From the NCBI RefSeq assembly GCF_000712295.1, contig NZ_JMKI01000047.1, positions 1 through 64,000 on the forward strand: a DNA stretch of 64,000 bases, read 5' to 3'. The DNA is from Synergistes jonesii (GTDB taxonomy: Bacteria; Synergistota; Synergistia; Synergistales; Synergistaceae). The first letter of the stretch is position 1. Each line of letters begins with the position of its first letter. Shown in pieces: positions 7,784 to 16,741 of this stretch. The notes beneath the pieces were generated by a model. It did not search any database. It was not told the origin of the DNA and was given only the letters and a program-made list of their open reading frames with translations. The position numbers and the translations under genes are program-made.

Positions 7784-8614
7784 ATGCCACGCGAAGACGT
7801 AAAGAAACTTCTGCGCACAAAATTCATGCCCCACATATGGTGCCCGGGGTGCGGACATGGAATCATCATGCACGCGATTCTACGCGCCATCGGAGACCTT
7901 AAGATACCGAAGGAAAAGGTATGCATCTCGTCGGGCATCGGCTGCTCGAGCCGCATGCCCGGATACATAGACGCCTGCACGCTTCACACCGCTCATGGGC
8001 GTTCGCTCGCGTTCGCTACCGGCGTGAAGATGGCCAACCCTGAACTCACTATAGTCAACGTCATGGGCGACGGCGACGGCACCGCTATCGGCGGCAACCA
8101 CTTCATCCACGCCTGCCGCCGTAACATCGGTATCGCCGCCATCGTTATGAACAACAACATTTACGGGATGACCGGCGGGCAGGCCTCCCCGACGACGCCG
8201 GAGGGCGCTTTCGCGGCCACCGCGCCGTACGGCTCGATCGACCCGACGTTCGACGTCTGCAAGCTCGCGGCTGGAGCCGGAGCTACATACGTCGCCCGTA
8301 CGACGGTCGCCAACCCCATCCAGTGCGAGCAGTTCATCAAAAATGCCATCGAGCACCAGAAGAAGGGCTTCGCCGTCGTAGAGATCGTTACGTACTGCCA
8401 TACGCAGTTCGGACGCAAGAACAAGCGCAGCCGCCCGACGGACAACATCAAGTGGCTCAAAGAGCATACGGTCCTTAAGGCGCAGGCTGATAAGATGACG
8501 CCAGAAGAACTTGAGGGCAAGCTCATCGTCGGCGAATTTGTGAACATCGAGAACGCGCGTGAGTACACGGACCGCTACAACGACGTGATAGCGCGCGCTC
8601 AGGCAAAGAATTAG
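7784..8614 (+). CDS. korB: 2-oxoglutarate (2-oxoacid):ferredoxin oxidoreductase, beta (TPP) subunit
   Basis: Binds thiamine pyrophosphate and, with the alpha subunit, performs decarboxylation. CPGCGHG near the N terminus provides cluster ligands; GDGDGTAIGGNH followed by NNNIYGMTGGQ is the TPP/magnesium motif. At 276 residues it is the short beta form lacking a fused ferredoxin domain, which KorD supplies. The start has AAGGAGGTGG a few bases upstream. Confidence 0.92.
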   Translation: MPREDVKKLLRTKFMPHIWCPGCGHGIIMHAILRAIGDLKIPKEKVCISSGIGCSSRMPGYIDACTLHTAHGRSLAFATGVKMANPELTIVNVMGDGDGTAIGGNHFIHACRRNIGIAAIVMNNNIYGMTGGQASPTTPEGAFAATAPYGSIDPTFDVCKLAAGAGATYVARTTVANPIQCEQFIKNAIEHQKKGFAVVEIVTYCHTQFGRKNKRSRPTDNIKWLKEHTVLKAQADKMTPEELEGKLIVGEFVNIENAREYTDRYNDVIARAQAKN

Positions 8615-8626
8615 GAGGTACGGATC

Positions 8627-9199
8627 ATGGGCGATCGTTTTGAAATTCGCGTTGCTGGATCCGGCGGACAGGGAGTCATCCTCGCCGCGGTGATCCTTGG
8701 TGAAGCGGCCGCGCTCCGTACGGAAGGCCTCAATTCCGTTCAGAGCCAGGCTTACGGGCCGGAAGCCCGCGGCGGCGCGTCGAAGTCGGAGGTCGTTTAC
8801 GACCGCGAGGAGATAGACTATCCGAAGGCCTCGCATCCGAACCTGCAGATAATCCTTACGCAGAAAGCCTGCGACACGTACAGCCACGATACGGCGAAAG
8901 GCGCTACGGTCATCTTCGACGACTTCTTCGTCACAAATCCTCCGAAGCTCGACGCCGAGGTCTACATGCTGCCGATCGTCAAAACGGCCCGCGAGAAGCT
9001 CGGCCGCGAGATCGTCGTCAACATGGTAGCGCTCGGCACTGCGGCGAAGGCCCTCGAAGACAAGGGACTTACGAAACCGCAGGCCATCAAGGACGCCATA
9101 CTTGCCCGCGTTCCTAAAGGAACGGAAGAGCTCAACGAGAAAGCTTTCGACGAGGGCTACAAGATGATGTGTGAAGCGGTGGCCGCGAGGAAGAAATAA
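8627..9199 (+). CDS. korC: 2-oxoglutarate (2-oxoacid):ferredoxin oxidoreductase, gamma subunit
   Basis: Gamma subunit of the same complex, binding part of CoA. It begins with the characteristic RVAGSGGQGVILAAVILGEAA and contains SQAYGPEARGGASKSEVVY, hallmarks of this subunit. The 190-residue length is normal. A GGAGG lies upstream and a strong terminator follows, closing the operon. Confidence 0.92.
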   Translation: MGDRFEIRVAGSGGQGVILAAVILGEAAALRTEGLNSVQSQAYGPEARGGASKSEVVYDREEIDYPKASHPNLQIILTQKACDTYSHDTAKGATVIFDDFFVTNPPKLDAEVYMLPIVKTAREKLGREIVVNMVALGTAAKALEDKGLTKPQAIKDAILARVPKGTEELNEKAFDEGYKMMCEAVAARKK

Positions 9200-9223
9200 T
9201 CCTTTAAGCAGATAATCGATTTT

Positions 9224-9258
9224 TGAGAGGCTCCTTTAAGCGGGCCTCTCATTTTTTT
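9224..9258 (+). terminator. Intrinsic terminator of the kor operon
   Basis: TGAGAGGC (9224-9231) pairs with GCCTCTCA (9244-9251), followed by seven T residues. Confidence 0.9.
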
Positions 9259-9410
9259 GCGCTCTGAAAGAAACCAGGTGAACTTGCCGCTTCCGTTGAC
9301 GAATCTTTGCGGCGGAGCGCCGTAGCGCGTTAAAGTCCCAAAGCCCGCGCCTTTGAGCGGTTAGTGCGCGATAAGCGGCTGCCCGAGCCGCGCCGCGGCG
9401 TTTGCGCGTG

Positions 9411-9438
9411 TTGACAAAATCTAAAAATACTGTATAAT
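9411..9438 (+). promoter_or_regulatory. Consensus promoter of the tRNA-Lys/tRNA-Glu pair
   Basis: Perfect TTGACA and TATAAT hexamers with a 16-base spacer lie 21 bases before the mature tRNA-Lys. Confidence 0.9.
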
Positions 9439-9459
9439 AGCTCCTCGTGGTACATTAGC

Positions 9460-9535
9460 GAGCCGTTAGCTCAGTTGGCAGAGCACCGGACTTTTAATCC
9501 GGGTGTCCCGGGTTCAAGTCCCGGACGGCTCACCA
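9460..9535 (+). tRNA. tRNA-Lys (anticodon TTT)
   Basis: A 76-base tRNA with encoded CCA. Anticodon arm CCGGA/TCCGG closes loop CTTTTAA, giving TTT. It is the first of a two-tRNA unit. Confidence 0.97.
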
Positions 9536-9544
9536 CTTTTTGAC

Positions 9545-9620
9545 GGTCCTATCGTCCAGAGGTCGAGGACACCGCCCTTTCAAGGCGGCGACGCGAGTTC
9601 GAATCTCGCTAGGACCGCCA
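9545..9620 (+). tRNA. tRNA-Glu (anticodon TTC)
   Basis: A 76-base tRNA with encoded CCA. Stem CCGCC/GGCGG closes loop CTTTCAA, giving TTC. It lies nine bases after tRNA-Lys and shares its promoter. Confidence 0.97.
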
Positions 9621-9837
9621 TTTTCTATTCGCTGATATTTTACTCGATCCATTACGGTGATAAAAAGATAAAAATCTGAAAAGAAGCGCCGGCGCGTCCG
9701 CGGTTTTTTTGCGCGCGGGGAACCGATATTGTGAAAAGTCCGGCCGACATCCTCCGCTTCCCGGGTTACCCCTGCTCTCGGTATAAAAGGAAATATGCCC
9801 GACGCAGGAATGAACTATGGAGCTTGTCTTGAACGTT

Positions 9838-9885
9838 AAAGGCGGGGCCGCGCTGACGATTTTTTCATCCGCGCGCCCCGCCCTT
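9838..9885 (-). terminator. Probable terminator of the ABC transporter operon
   Basis: GGCGGGGC (9841-9848) pairs with GCCCCGCC (9875-9882) and the stem extends inward with one bulge. On the minus strand only a short T run follows, so intrinsic termination may be weak. Confidence 0.5.
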
Positions 9886-9913
9886 GCATACGTTAGTTAA
9901 ATAATCAGATGCC

Positions 9914-10420
9914 TTATTCGGATATGGGAGTCTGCTGCTCTTCGCTGCCAGGCTGAGTTTCCTCGGAGCCCGACGCGCCGCTTTCTTCAGAGGAATCGGG
10001 TTCAGGCGCCTCTTCCTTCGGCATGGGCAGCGCTATCTCGGAAGCCTCTGCGACGATGGCCGGAAGCGAATACATCACGCCGCGCGCCGCGCCGATATTT
10101 AGACTGCGCTCGACCGTCTTTATGACTTTTTCGCTCTCTTCGTCCATTACGATTACCTTGATCTTGTGGCTCGGTCCTTTGAGCTTCATCATATCGCGGT
10201 CGCCGGCGTAGTATTCGCCGGATTTTTCCTCGTCGCCGTCTACGACTACGTTCATGTATTCTATTTCCTTGTATTCGTTGCCGCCGATAGTGACTGTCCG
10301 GTTGTCGATGAGCACGTCATGCTCTCTGCCGAAGTAGAAGAGCGCAAGGCAGATGACGGCGAGCAGTACTATGAGCGCGAGGCGGATGAAGAGCTTTTTT
10401 TGGTTGACGCTGCGTGCCAT
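9914..10420 (-). CDS. Small membrane-anchored protein of the DUF3798-type ABC operon (DUF6672-like)
   Basis: Function unknown. The 168-residue protein has a basic N terminus, one membrane segment (about residues 11-28, IRLALIVLLAVICLALFYFG), a beta-rich domain outside the membrane and a low-complexity acidic tail rich in Glu, Ser and Pro. It follows the second permease by two bases, so it is the last gene of the operon and may be an accessory factor of the transporter. The match to DUF6672, as remembered from similar operons, is tentative. Confidence 0.6.
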   Translation of the reverse strand: MARSVNQKKLFIRLALIVLLAVICLALFYFGREHDVLIDNRTVTIGGNEYKEIEYMNVVVDGDEEKSGEYYAGDRDMMKLKGPSHKIKVIVMDEESEKVIKTVERSLNIGAARGVMYSLPAIVAEASEIALPMPKEEAPEPDSSEESGASGSEETQPGSEEQQTPISE

Positions 10421-10422
10421 GA

Positions 10423-11511
10423 CTATTCTCCTCTCAGGCTCCGTCTGGCTTCGATCTTATCCCTCATGCGCCTCCACGCGTGGAGGACGAGCGCCAGGGC
10501 AATGATGCCGTAGGAAACGAAGACGCGGAAATATTCCCCGAGCTGGGCCTGTCCGATGAGCTCCTTGCCGGCCATCGGCGATACGACGAACATCAGGTGG
10601 AAGAGCACGACTCCGACGAAGACGTTCGTGATCGTCGCGCGGCTGACAGACGCTCCGCCGATGAGTATCGCGGCGATGGCGAACATGCCGGCCTGGTCGT
10701 GGCTGTTATAGGTGTTCATCGTTCCGATGTTCTGAAGGAATATTATCTGTCCGAAGCAGGCGAGCACAGTCGATATCACTATCGCTATTATTCTCGTGCG
10801 TTCGACGGGGATGCCGGCGGCGTCCGCGACGGCCATATCCTGCCCCAGCGCGCGCATGTCCTGCCCGAGCTTCGTGCGGCGGAACCATATGATGAAGAGG
10901 CAGAACGCCCCTATCAAGATATAGGTCGCTACCGGCACGCTGATCGTCCCTATCTGCAAAGGAATTAAGTTGTCGAGCGTATGGCGCAGCCCCGTAAGGT
11001 TGATCGCGTTGCGGATGCCGTATCCGCGCGAGAGCACGAGCTGCGGGTTCGATATCGGGATGATGTTGCCCATGCAATAGAGGACTATCAACTGGTAGAC
11101 GCCGTTGATGAAGAAACCGAGGATGTACGACGTTACCATCTCGCGTCCCTTTGCGCGGTTGAGGACCGCGCCGCAGATGTAGCCGAGCAGGATGGCTATC
11201 GGCATGCCGACGATCGCTGCGAGCAGCATTCCCTGCCAGCCGGCGACTGCCCAGTCGGTGACGAATATCAGCCCGATCTGTCCCGCCATCGCGCCTAAGA
11301 CCATGCCGAAGTTGAGCCCCATTCCAGCGAGGATCGGAATAAGCAGCGAAAGTACGAGGAAGGAGTTTCTCGCCAGGCGCGTCAGCATCTCCTGAATCAG
11401 ATATGTCGCGGAGAAGCCCGAGAGCGGTATCGCCACGGCGGATAGGCCTATGAATACGATAGGCACCGCATAATCCGCAAGCAGGCTTTTCAGTTCACGT
11501 TTTTTCGCCAT
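10423..11511 (-). CDS. ABC transporter permease (branched-chain/sugar type), second copy
   Basis: Inner-membrane permease of the BPD_transp_2 superfamily, the type used by ribose, nucleoside and BMP-lipoprotein importers. The 362 residues hold about eight to ten hydrophobic segments and the family's GAMAGQIGLIFV, LGQDMRALGQDMAVADAAGI and GGASVSRATI stretches. Its start overlaps the first permease's stop by one base. Together the two permeases form a heterodimeric channel served by the ATPase upstream. Confidence 0.85.
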   Translation of the reverse strand: MAKKRELKSLLADYAVPIVFIGLSAVAIPLSGFSATYLIQEMLTRLARNSFLVLSLLIPILAGMGLNFGMVLGAMAGQIGLIFVTDWAVAGWQGMLLAAIVGMPIAILLGYICGAVLNRAKGREMVTSYILGFFINGVYQLIVLYCMGNIIPISNPQLVLSRGYGIRNAINLTGLRHTLDNLIPLQIGTISVPVATYILIGAFCLFIIWFRRTKLGQDMRALGQDMAVADAAGIPVERTRIIAIVISTVLACFGQIIFLQNIGTMNTYNSHDQAGMFAIAAILIGGASVSRATITNVFVGVVLFHLMFVVSPMAGKELIGQAQLGEYFRVFVSYGIIALALVLHAWRRMRDKIEARRSLRGE

Positions 11512-12557
11512 TATCTCTTCACCACCACTTTCCTCGTCAGCGCGTATAGTATCATGCCGTTGCTGACGATGATGCGTATGACTTCAGACATGTCCGTCTG
11601 CATGACGCTGTTGATGACGGAGGGCGTCATTGTCAGTATGCCCTGGAAGAGGAAGGTGCCGACGACGACGTTGATTATCGATGCCTTGTTGACCGACGCG
11701 CCGCCGAGCAGAATCGCCGCTACGGCGGGGAAAGCCATGTAAAACGGCCCCATGTAGAGCTGGATGAAGCCGAAGCTCTGTTCGTAGACCAGGATGCCTA
11801 TCGCTCCCAGCACTGTCGAGAGGATGACCGAGAGCGTGCGCATGCGGTCGACGTTGATGCCGGAGGCGCGCGCGAATTCAGGGTTGGAGCCTACCGCGGT
11901 CATCGCGGTGCCGACCTTCGTGCGGAAGAAGCCCCATACGAGGAAGGCGATCGTAGCAAAGAAGACGAACATCCCGACGGGCACGTAGAAAAATTCGCCG
12001 ATCTGTATCTTGACGTACTTACTGAGCGCGTTGAGCCAGAAGCCCTCCACGCTTATCGTCGTGCGCAGCCCCGAACCGCCGTAGCCCCAGATCATCGTAG
12101 GGCTCGTGTAGGGGAGCAGCAGCCACGCGATGCACATCACCGCGACCGACGAGAAGCCGACGTAGGTCGCTATCATCATTTCGTCTCCTTTGACGCGGTT
12201 CAGCAGCTGGCCGTAGAGCCAGCCGAGCACGACGGCGATCGGTATCGCTATCGTAGCCGCAATCAAAAAGCCCACGCCGCCTCTGATGCCGATCTGTATC
12301 GATGTTACCGCGCCGAGCAGTCCTGAGATGATACCCAGCGGAAGTCCGAAATTAAGGCCGCAGCCGGACTGAATCATCGGCACCATCGCGAGCACGAGTA
12401 TGCCGTTCATGCCGACGCGGACCAGCGTGTCCGATAAAGAGGCGTCGATTCGCACGCCGACGAAGGGCGCGGCGATAAAAAGCGCGCACAGGAAGAGCCC
12501 GATTATTATTCTCGGCCAGCCTGCGTCCTCAATAAATTTCTGCACTGTGTTTTTCAT
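11511..12557 (-). CDS. ABC transporter permease (branched-chain/sugar type), first copy
   Basis: Inner-membrane permease paralogous to the following gene. The 348 residues include multiple hydrophobic spans and the coupling-helix-like segment TKVGTAMTAVGSNPEFARASGI that contacts the ATPase in this superfamily. GGASVNKASIINVVVG near the C terminus matches the partner's GGASVSRATITNVFVG. It lies 23 bases after the ATPase gene and overlaps the next permease, indicating one transcript. Confidence 0.85.
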   Translation of the reverse strand: MKNTVQKFIEDAGWPRIIIGLFLCALFIAAPFVGVRIDASLSDTLVRVGMNGILVLAMVPMIQSGCGLNFGLPLGIISGLLGAVTSIQIGIRGGVGFLIAATIAIPIAVVLGWLYGQLLNRVKGDEMMIATYVGFSSVAVMCIAWLLLPYTSPTMIWGYGGSGLRTTISVEGFWLNALSKYVKIQIGEFFYVPVGMFVFFATIAFLVWGFFRTKVGTAMTAVGSNPEFARASGINVDRMRTLSVILSTVLGAIGILVYEQSFGFIQLYMGPFYMAFPAVAAILLGGASVNKASIINVVVGTFLFQGILTMTPSVINSVMQTDMSEVIRIIVSNGMILYALTRKVVVKR

Positions 12558-12580
12558 CCTTCTTCACCTGCGTCCCTCTG

Positions 12581-14191
12581 TCAGTTTGCTTCGGCCGGCT
12601 CTTCGACGTGCCCGAGCATCAGCATGCCGAATTCCTCGGCCTTTGCCGAAGCCGGCAGTATGCCCGAGACCCTGCCCTCGTTTATTATCGCTATGCGATC
12701 GCAGATGGAGCGCAGCTCCTCAAGCTCCGAGGAGGTCATGATGATCGTCGTTCCATCTTCTTCGTTGACCCTGTGCAGCGTATCGAGGACGAGCTTCTTA
12801 GCGCCGATGTCGATGCCGCGCGTCGGCTCTGAGACAAAGAGTATTTCAGGGTTCACCGCGAAGGCTTTCGCGAGGCATACCTTCTGCTGATTGCCGCCGG
12901 AGAGCTCTATGGCACGTTGACGCGGCCCGGTGCAGCGTATCTCGAGCGAATCGATGTATTTTTTCGTGCACTCGTCGATGGCCTTGTCGTCGCGCCATTT
13001 GATCATACCGCCGAGCAGCTTTTTAATGAATTTTTCCTGCACCTGCATCGCGGTGAAGGTGATGTTCCAGTCGATACCTTCGTCGAGCAGAAGCCCGACG
13101 CCCCTGCGGTCCTCGGAGACGAAAGCCATTCCCTCCCTCAGAGAAGCGTCCGGATCGTTGAGCTTTATCTCCTTGCCGCGCAGAAAGGCCTTGCCGCCCG
13201 CCGCGTAAAGCCCCATTATTCCATTCGATATGCCGACCTTGCCCTGTCCGGCAAGACCGCCTATGCCGAATATCTCCCCCCTGTGCACCTCAATGGAAAC
13301 GTCGCGCACCGTCTCTCCGGGCATATCCACCCATAGATGCTCTGTGCGCAGGACGACCTCTCCTATATCGCGACGTTTCTGTTCCCTCTTTTCTTCCTGC
13401 CTGCTGTCTCCCTTTCTGTCTACCATCCACGCGGCGATCTGGCGCACGTTGGTGTCTTCCGTGCGCGCTTCCTGTATTACGCGGCCGTCGCGGACGACTA
13501 TCAGCTTGTCGCAAAGGTCGATGATTTCATTAAGCCTGTGAGAGATGAATATTATCGCGATGCCCTGTTCGGAGAGTTTCTTCAGCGCCGAGATAAGGAC
13601 ACTGGCCTCGCTCTCAGCAAGGACGGCGGTCGGCTCGTCAAGGACCAGCAGCCGCGTCTTGCTTCTGTCTATTTCGCGGGCTATCTCTGTGAACTGCTTG
13701 TGTCCTACAGGCATTTCGCTGATCAAGGTGTCGGGGTTGAGATCGACTCCGAGCGTCTTAATAGCTTTCTCCGCTCTTTTTTTCATGTTGGTGCGGTCAA
13801 GCGTCATCAGCCTCTCGCTGAATATCTCGACCAGAAAATTGTACTTTGTGGATTCCCTGTTGAGGAGAATGTTCTCTGTCGCGCTGAAACCGGGGATAAG
13901 CGAAAATTCCTGGTGGACCATTCCGATGCCGGCTTCAAGGGCGTCGAGCGGGTCCTTGAACTTGACTTCCTGACCGTCGATAAAGATTTTCCCTTCGTAG
14001 CCGCCGGTCTCCTGAATGACGGGCATGCCGAAGAGTATATTCATCAAAGTTGATTTTCCCGCGCCATTTTCGCCGACAAGTCCCATAATTTCTCCTGGCT
14101 GCAGCGAAAATGTTACATTCTGGAGGACGCGGTTGCCGAAAAATTCTTTTCCGATGTTCTCCATTTTCAAAAGGGGAACTTCTGTGGGCAT
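12581..14191 (-). CDS. ABC transporter ATP-binding protein with two ABC domains (CUT2-like)
   Basis: Powers uptake by the two permeases. The 536 residues hold two nucleotide-binding domains. The first has Walker A GENGAGKST and Walker B LLVLDEPTA but a weak signature (PVGHKQF). The second has a divergent Walker A (GLAGQGK), a good signature LSGGNQQKV and Walker B ILFVSEPTRGID. This asymmetry is typical of ribose/BMP-type importers. The start at 14191 (MPTEVPLL) is chosen for its GAGGTG site; longer in-frame starts reach into the intergenic hairpins. Confidence 0.88.
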   Translation of the reverse strand: MPTEVPLLKMENIGKEFFGNRVLQNVTFSLQPGEIMGLVGENGAGKSTLMNILFGMPVIQETGGYEGKIFIDGQEVKFKDPLDALEAGIGMVHQEFSLIPGFSATENILLNRESTKYNFLVEIFSERLMTLDRTNMKKRAEKAIKTLGVDLNPDTLISEMPVGHKQFTEIAREIDRSKTRLLVLDEPTAVLAESEASVLISALKKLSEQGIAIIFISHRLNEIIDLCDKLIVVRDGRVIQEARTEDTNVRQIAAWMVDRKGDSRQEEKREQKRRDIGEVVLRTEHLWVDMPGETVRDVSIEVHRGEIFGIGGLAGQGKVGISNGIMGLYAAGGKAFLRGKEIKLNDPDASLREGMAFVSEDRRGVGLLLDEGIDWNITFTAMQVQEKFIKKLLGGMIKWRDDKAIDECTKKYIDSLEIRCTGPRQRAIELSGGNQQKVCLAKAFAVNPEILFVSEPTRGIDIGAKKLVLDTLHRVNEEDGTTIIMTSSELEELRSICDRIAIINEGRVSGILPASAKAEEFGMLMLGHVEEPAEAN

Positions 14192-14250
14192 ACATTTCAC
14201 CTCGTGATTGCCAATATAGTTCCTGTTGTCAGCGGCACTCGGCCTCAAAA

Positions 14251-14284
14251 GCGTTCCGAAGGCCGGCATAACGGGCCGGAACGC
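14251..14284 (-). other. Intercistronic hairpin 1 between binding-protein and ATPase genes
   Basis: GCGTTCCG (14251-14258) pairs with CGGAACGC (14277-14284), with further GGCC pairing inside. It has no T run, so it may stabilise the upstream message rather than terminate. Confidence 0.6.
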
Positions 14285-14293
14285 ATCCAAAAT

Positions 14294-14330
14294 ATCTTTC
14301 CGGCGCGGGGTTTTGCCGCGCCGGAAAGAT
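14294..14330 (-). other. Intercistronic hairpin 2, perfect 15-bp stem
   Basis: Bases 14294-14308 and 14316-14330 are perfectly complementary around a 7-base loop. Lying just after the binding-protein stop, it is likely to protect that message's 3' end, giving more binding protein than ATPase, as is common in ABC operons. This role is inferred. Confidence 0.7.
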
Positions 14331-14352
14331 TCAACGTAATATTTCCGAATTG

Positions 14353-15549
14353 CTATTTGATCTTAAGATATTTCTCAGGAACTTCTACGTCCGTAACTTT
14401 CATATAGCCGCGTCCGAAAACGTAGGTGTCCTCGTACACGAGCACGAACTTCTTGATTTTCATCTGGCGCGCCATGTCGAAATACGGAGCTCCGTTCCAG
14501 GCTGCGCCTGGCGTATATTTGTCGTAGCAGGCCCAGAGGTCCTTCGTGTTATAGAGCTTCGCCTTTCCTTCCGTTATGCGCTTGCCGTACTCGGCGAGCG
14601 CGCAGACTGTGCTCCAGCCGTAAGAATACGGCCATGTACCCATGCGTCCCTTGCCGCCGGCGTCGATTACGGCCTTCTCGACCTTCTTCATGATAGCGGG
14701 CCAATTTCCTGCTTCATTCTTGAGATCTATGCCGAAGGCTCCGGGATAGCCCATCAGCGGCGACGGGAGGTCGGGCTCTACGAAGAGGGCGCCGCACTTT
14801 GCGACCTGCTTCAGCAGAGGCTCGGTCTGTGCGTCGTTGGTGCAGAAGAACGCCGTCTCTTTGCCGTACTTTTCTACCCAGGCCGGCACCTTTTCAAGGA
14901 TAAACTGCTGAGCTCCGGCTACGCCGACATCGCTAGTCGGGTCGGGAGCCGTTTCAAACGCGAATTTGAGGCCGAGGTCCTTGCATGCCTGTTCCATAAT
15001 GGCGCGGCGGCGTGAAAGCAGCTCGTAGCTCATGTGGCGCGGGAACGAGATATGCACGAAGGTCTTTGCCCCAAGTTTCTTGGCTGTGTTGATGATAAGG
15101 TAGCCGCGCATGATGTTGTCTACGCCGATTGCGAAGTCGGCCGTACTGGTGATGACGTTCGGATCTTCCTGGGGTTCGCCGGCAAAGCAGAGGATGTCCT
15201 TCCTCTTCTCCTTAACGCGGCGAAAAGCCTCGGTCGTTCCGGGTATGGCGTCGTCAACGACTATGACCTTCATAAGCGGGTCATCCGCAAGTCCGACTAT
15301 CTGCGAAATGGTCGTTTCCATTTCTGACATAAAGTTGTCGGGCATCGTCACGTGCTTGATTATGCCGCCGCGGTCGACGTCGCCGTATTCCTTGATCAGG
15401 CGCTCGGCTCCGCGGTAGGTGTCCTCAGCCTGAGAAACCGTCAGCGTAGCGACTCCGATGTGGAATTCCGGCTTCGCCGCAAAGGCCGCCGTTGCCATCA
15501 AAGCCGCGGCGATCAGTGCGAAAAAAGCTATTGCTGCTGTCCTTCTCAT
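14353..15549 (-). CDS. DUF3798-family periplasmic binding protein
   Basis: Probable substrate-binding protein of the adjacent ABC importer; ligand unknown. The 398-residue protein has a signal peptide (RRTAAIAFFALIAAALMATAAFAA, cut after AFA) and no lipobox, so it should be soluble in the periplasm. The body resembles the type I periplasmic-binding fold with alternating beta-alpha segments such as FHIGVATLTVSQAEDTYRGA and MKVIVVDDAIPGT. The ATG at 15549 has GGGAGG nine bases upstream; a longer in-frame start would spoil the signal peptide. DUF3798 assignment is from remembered family features. Confidence 0.75.
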   Translation of the reverse strand: MRRTAAIAFFALIAAALMATAAFAAKPEFHIGVATLTVSQAEDTYRGAERLIKEYGDVDRGGIIKHVTMPDNFMSEMETTISQIVGLADDPLMKVIVVDDAIPGTTEAFRRVKEKRKDILCFAGEPQEDPNVITSTADFAIGVDNIMRGYLIINTAKKLGAKTFVHISFPRHMSYELLSRRRAIMEQACKDLGLKFAFETAPDPTSDVGVAGAQQFILEKVPAWVEKYGKETAFFCTNDAQTEPLLKQVAKCGALFVEPDLPSPLMGYPGAFGIDLKNEAGNWPAIMKKVEKAVIDAGGKGRMGTWPYSYGWSTVCALAEYGKRITEGKAKLYNTKDLWACYDKYTPGAAWNGAPYFDMARQMKIKKFVLVYEDTYVFGRGYMKVTDVEVPEKYLKIK

Positions 15550-15634
15550 GAAAAAAATTCCTCCCTTTGATTTGTTTGGTGTATATGAAAAACATGGAAC
15601 GGAGGAGCCTATCCGTTCCATGTCTTCCACAGGG

Positions 15635-16741
15635 TCACTCCCCGCAGATTGTGATCTCGCGGGTAAAATGGTTGAGCGCTTCGCCGGTGCCGTCGCGACG
15701 CACAGCTACGATATTCTCGATTCGCACTCCGAACTTGCCGGGAATGTATATGCCAGGCTCCACGCTGAAAACGTTGCCCGCCTCGAGGGGCACATCGTTG
15801 CCTTCGATCATATAAGGCGATTCGTGGTCGGCGATGCCGATGCCGTGGCCGACGCGGTTGAAGAAATACTTACCGTAGCCTGCGTCTACTATCACCTGAC
15901 GCGCGGCGCGGTCGACGTCCTGCCCTGTCGCTCCCGGCTTTACCGCAGCTTCGCCGGCGGCCTGGGACTTTTTGACTATTTCGTATATTTTTTTCATTTC
16001 TTCGGTAGGAGTGCCTGTGAAGAAGGTGCGCGTCATGTCTGAACAGTAGCCACCGTAGCGCCCTCCGATGTCGAGAATTACGATATCGTTATCGCCGATG
16101 ACGCGTTCGCCGCCGGAGTAGTGCGGCATCGAGCCGTTGGGGCCGCTTGCGACTATCGGTTCGAATGAAAGCTTCGAAGAGCCGCCCTCTTCGAAAAATT
16201 CAACGATCTTCTTTGCTACATCGCGCTCCTTCATGCCCGGGCGAATGAACTTCTGCAGCTTCGCGGTTACGCCGTCCGCTATATCTGCTGCTTTTCGCAT
16301 CAGGTCGAGCTCCTCGGCGTCCTTATGCGAGCGCTGCCCGGCGAGCAGGTCGACGCCGTTTATCATTTCCATCGGCATCGCATCGCGGACGGCGAGCATA
16401 TCCACCGCGCGCACGCCGTCGTTGAAAGCGATCTTTCCACCGACGATTCCAAGATATTCGCAGCCGCGGCGGAATGCGCCGGTGAAGCCTTCGTGGTCGT
16501 CCCACTTCGCGTAAAAGGGCACCTCCCCGAAAGCCTTTACGATCTCCTCTTCGTAAAGGAGCGGCGTCATCGCAAAACAGCGCGCCTCCTTCGAGACCAT
16601 CAGTCCCCGCACTCGTTCGTCGGGGTGCGTGTCGAGCCCGCTTATATACTCAAGGTCAGCCGAAGGGCCGATATAAAAGGCGTCAATGTCTTTCTCCCTG
16701 AGAAACTGCGCCAAGCGTTCGACTCTTTCTTTTTTTATCAT
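15635..16741 (-). CDS. M24-family metallopeptidase (Xaa-Pro dipeptidase/aminopeptidase type)
   Basis: Cytoplasmic peptidase with the pita-bread fold, cleaving Xaa-Pro or similar dipeptide bonds. The five metal ligands are visible: the Asp pair in VILDIGGRYGGYCSDMTR, His in GHGIGIADHESPYM, and Glu in FSVEPGIYIPG and VRIENIVAV. Residues 1-130 are the creatinase-like N domain. At 368 residues it matches PepQ/YpdF-type enzymes. It leads the operon with the DUF3798 transporter, 85 bases upstream of the binding-protein gene, suggesting that imported peptides are its substrate. Confidence 0.88.
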   Translation of the reverse strand: MIKKERVERLAQFLREKDIDAFYIGPSADLEYISGLDTHPDERVRGLMVSKEARCFAMTPLLYEEEIVKAFGEVPFYAKWDDHEGFTGAFRRGCEYLGIVGGKIAFNDGVRAVDMLAVRDAMPMEMINGVDLLAGQRSHKDAEELDLMRKAADIADGVTAKLQKFIRPGMKERDVAKKIVEFFEEGGSSKLSFEPIVASGPNGSMPHYSGGERVIGDNDIVILDIGGRYGGYCSDMTRTFFTGTPTEEMKKIYEIVKKSQAAGEAAVKPGATGQDVDRAARQVIVDAGYGKYFFNRVGHGIGIADHESPYMIEGNDVPLEAGNVFSVEPGIYIPGKFGVRIENIVAVRRDGTGEALNHFTREITICGE

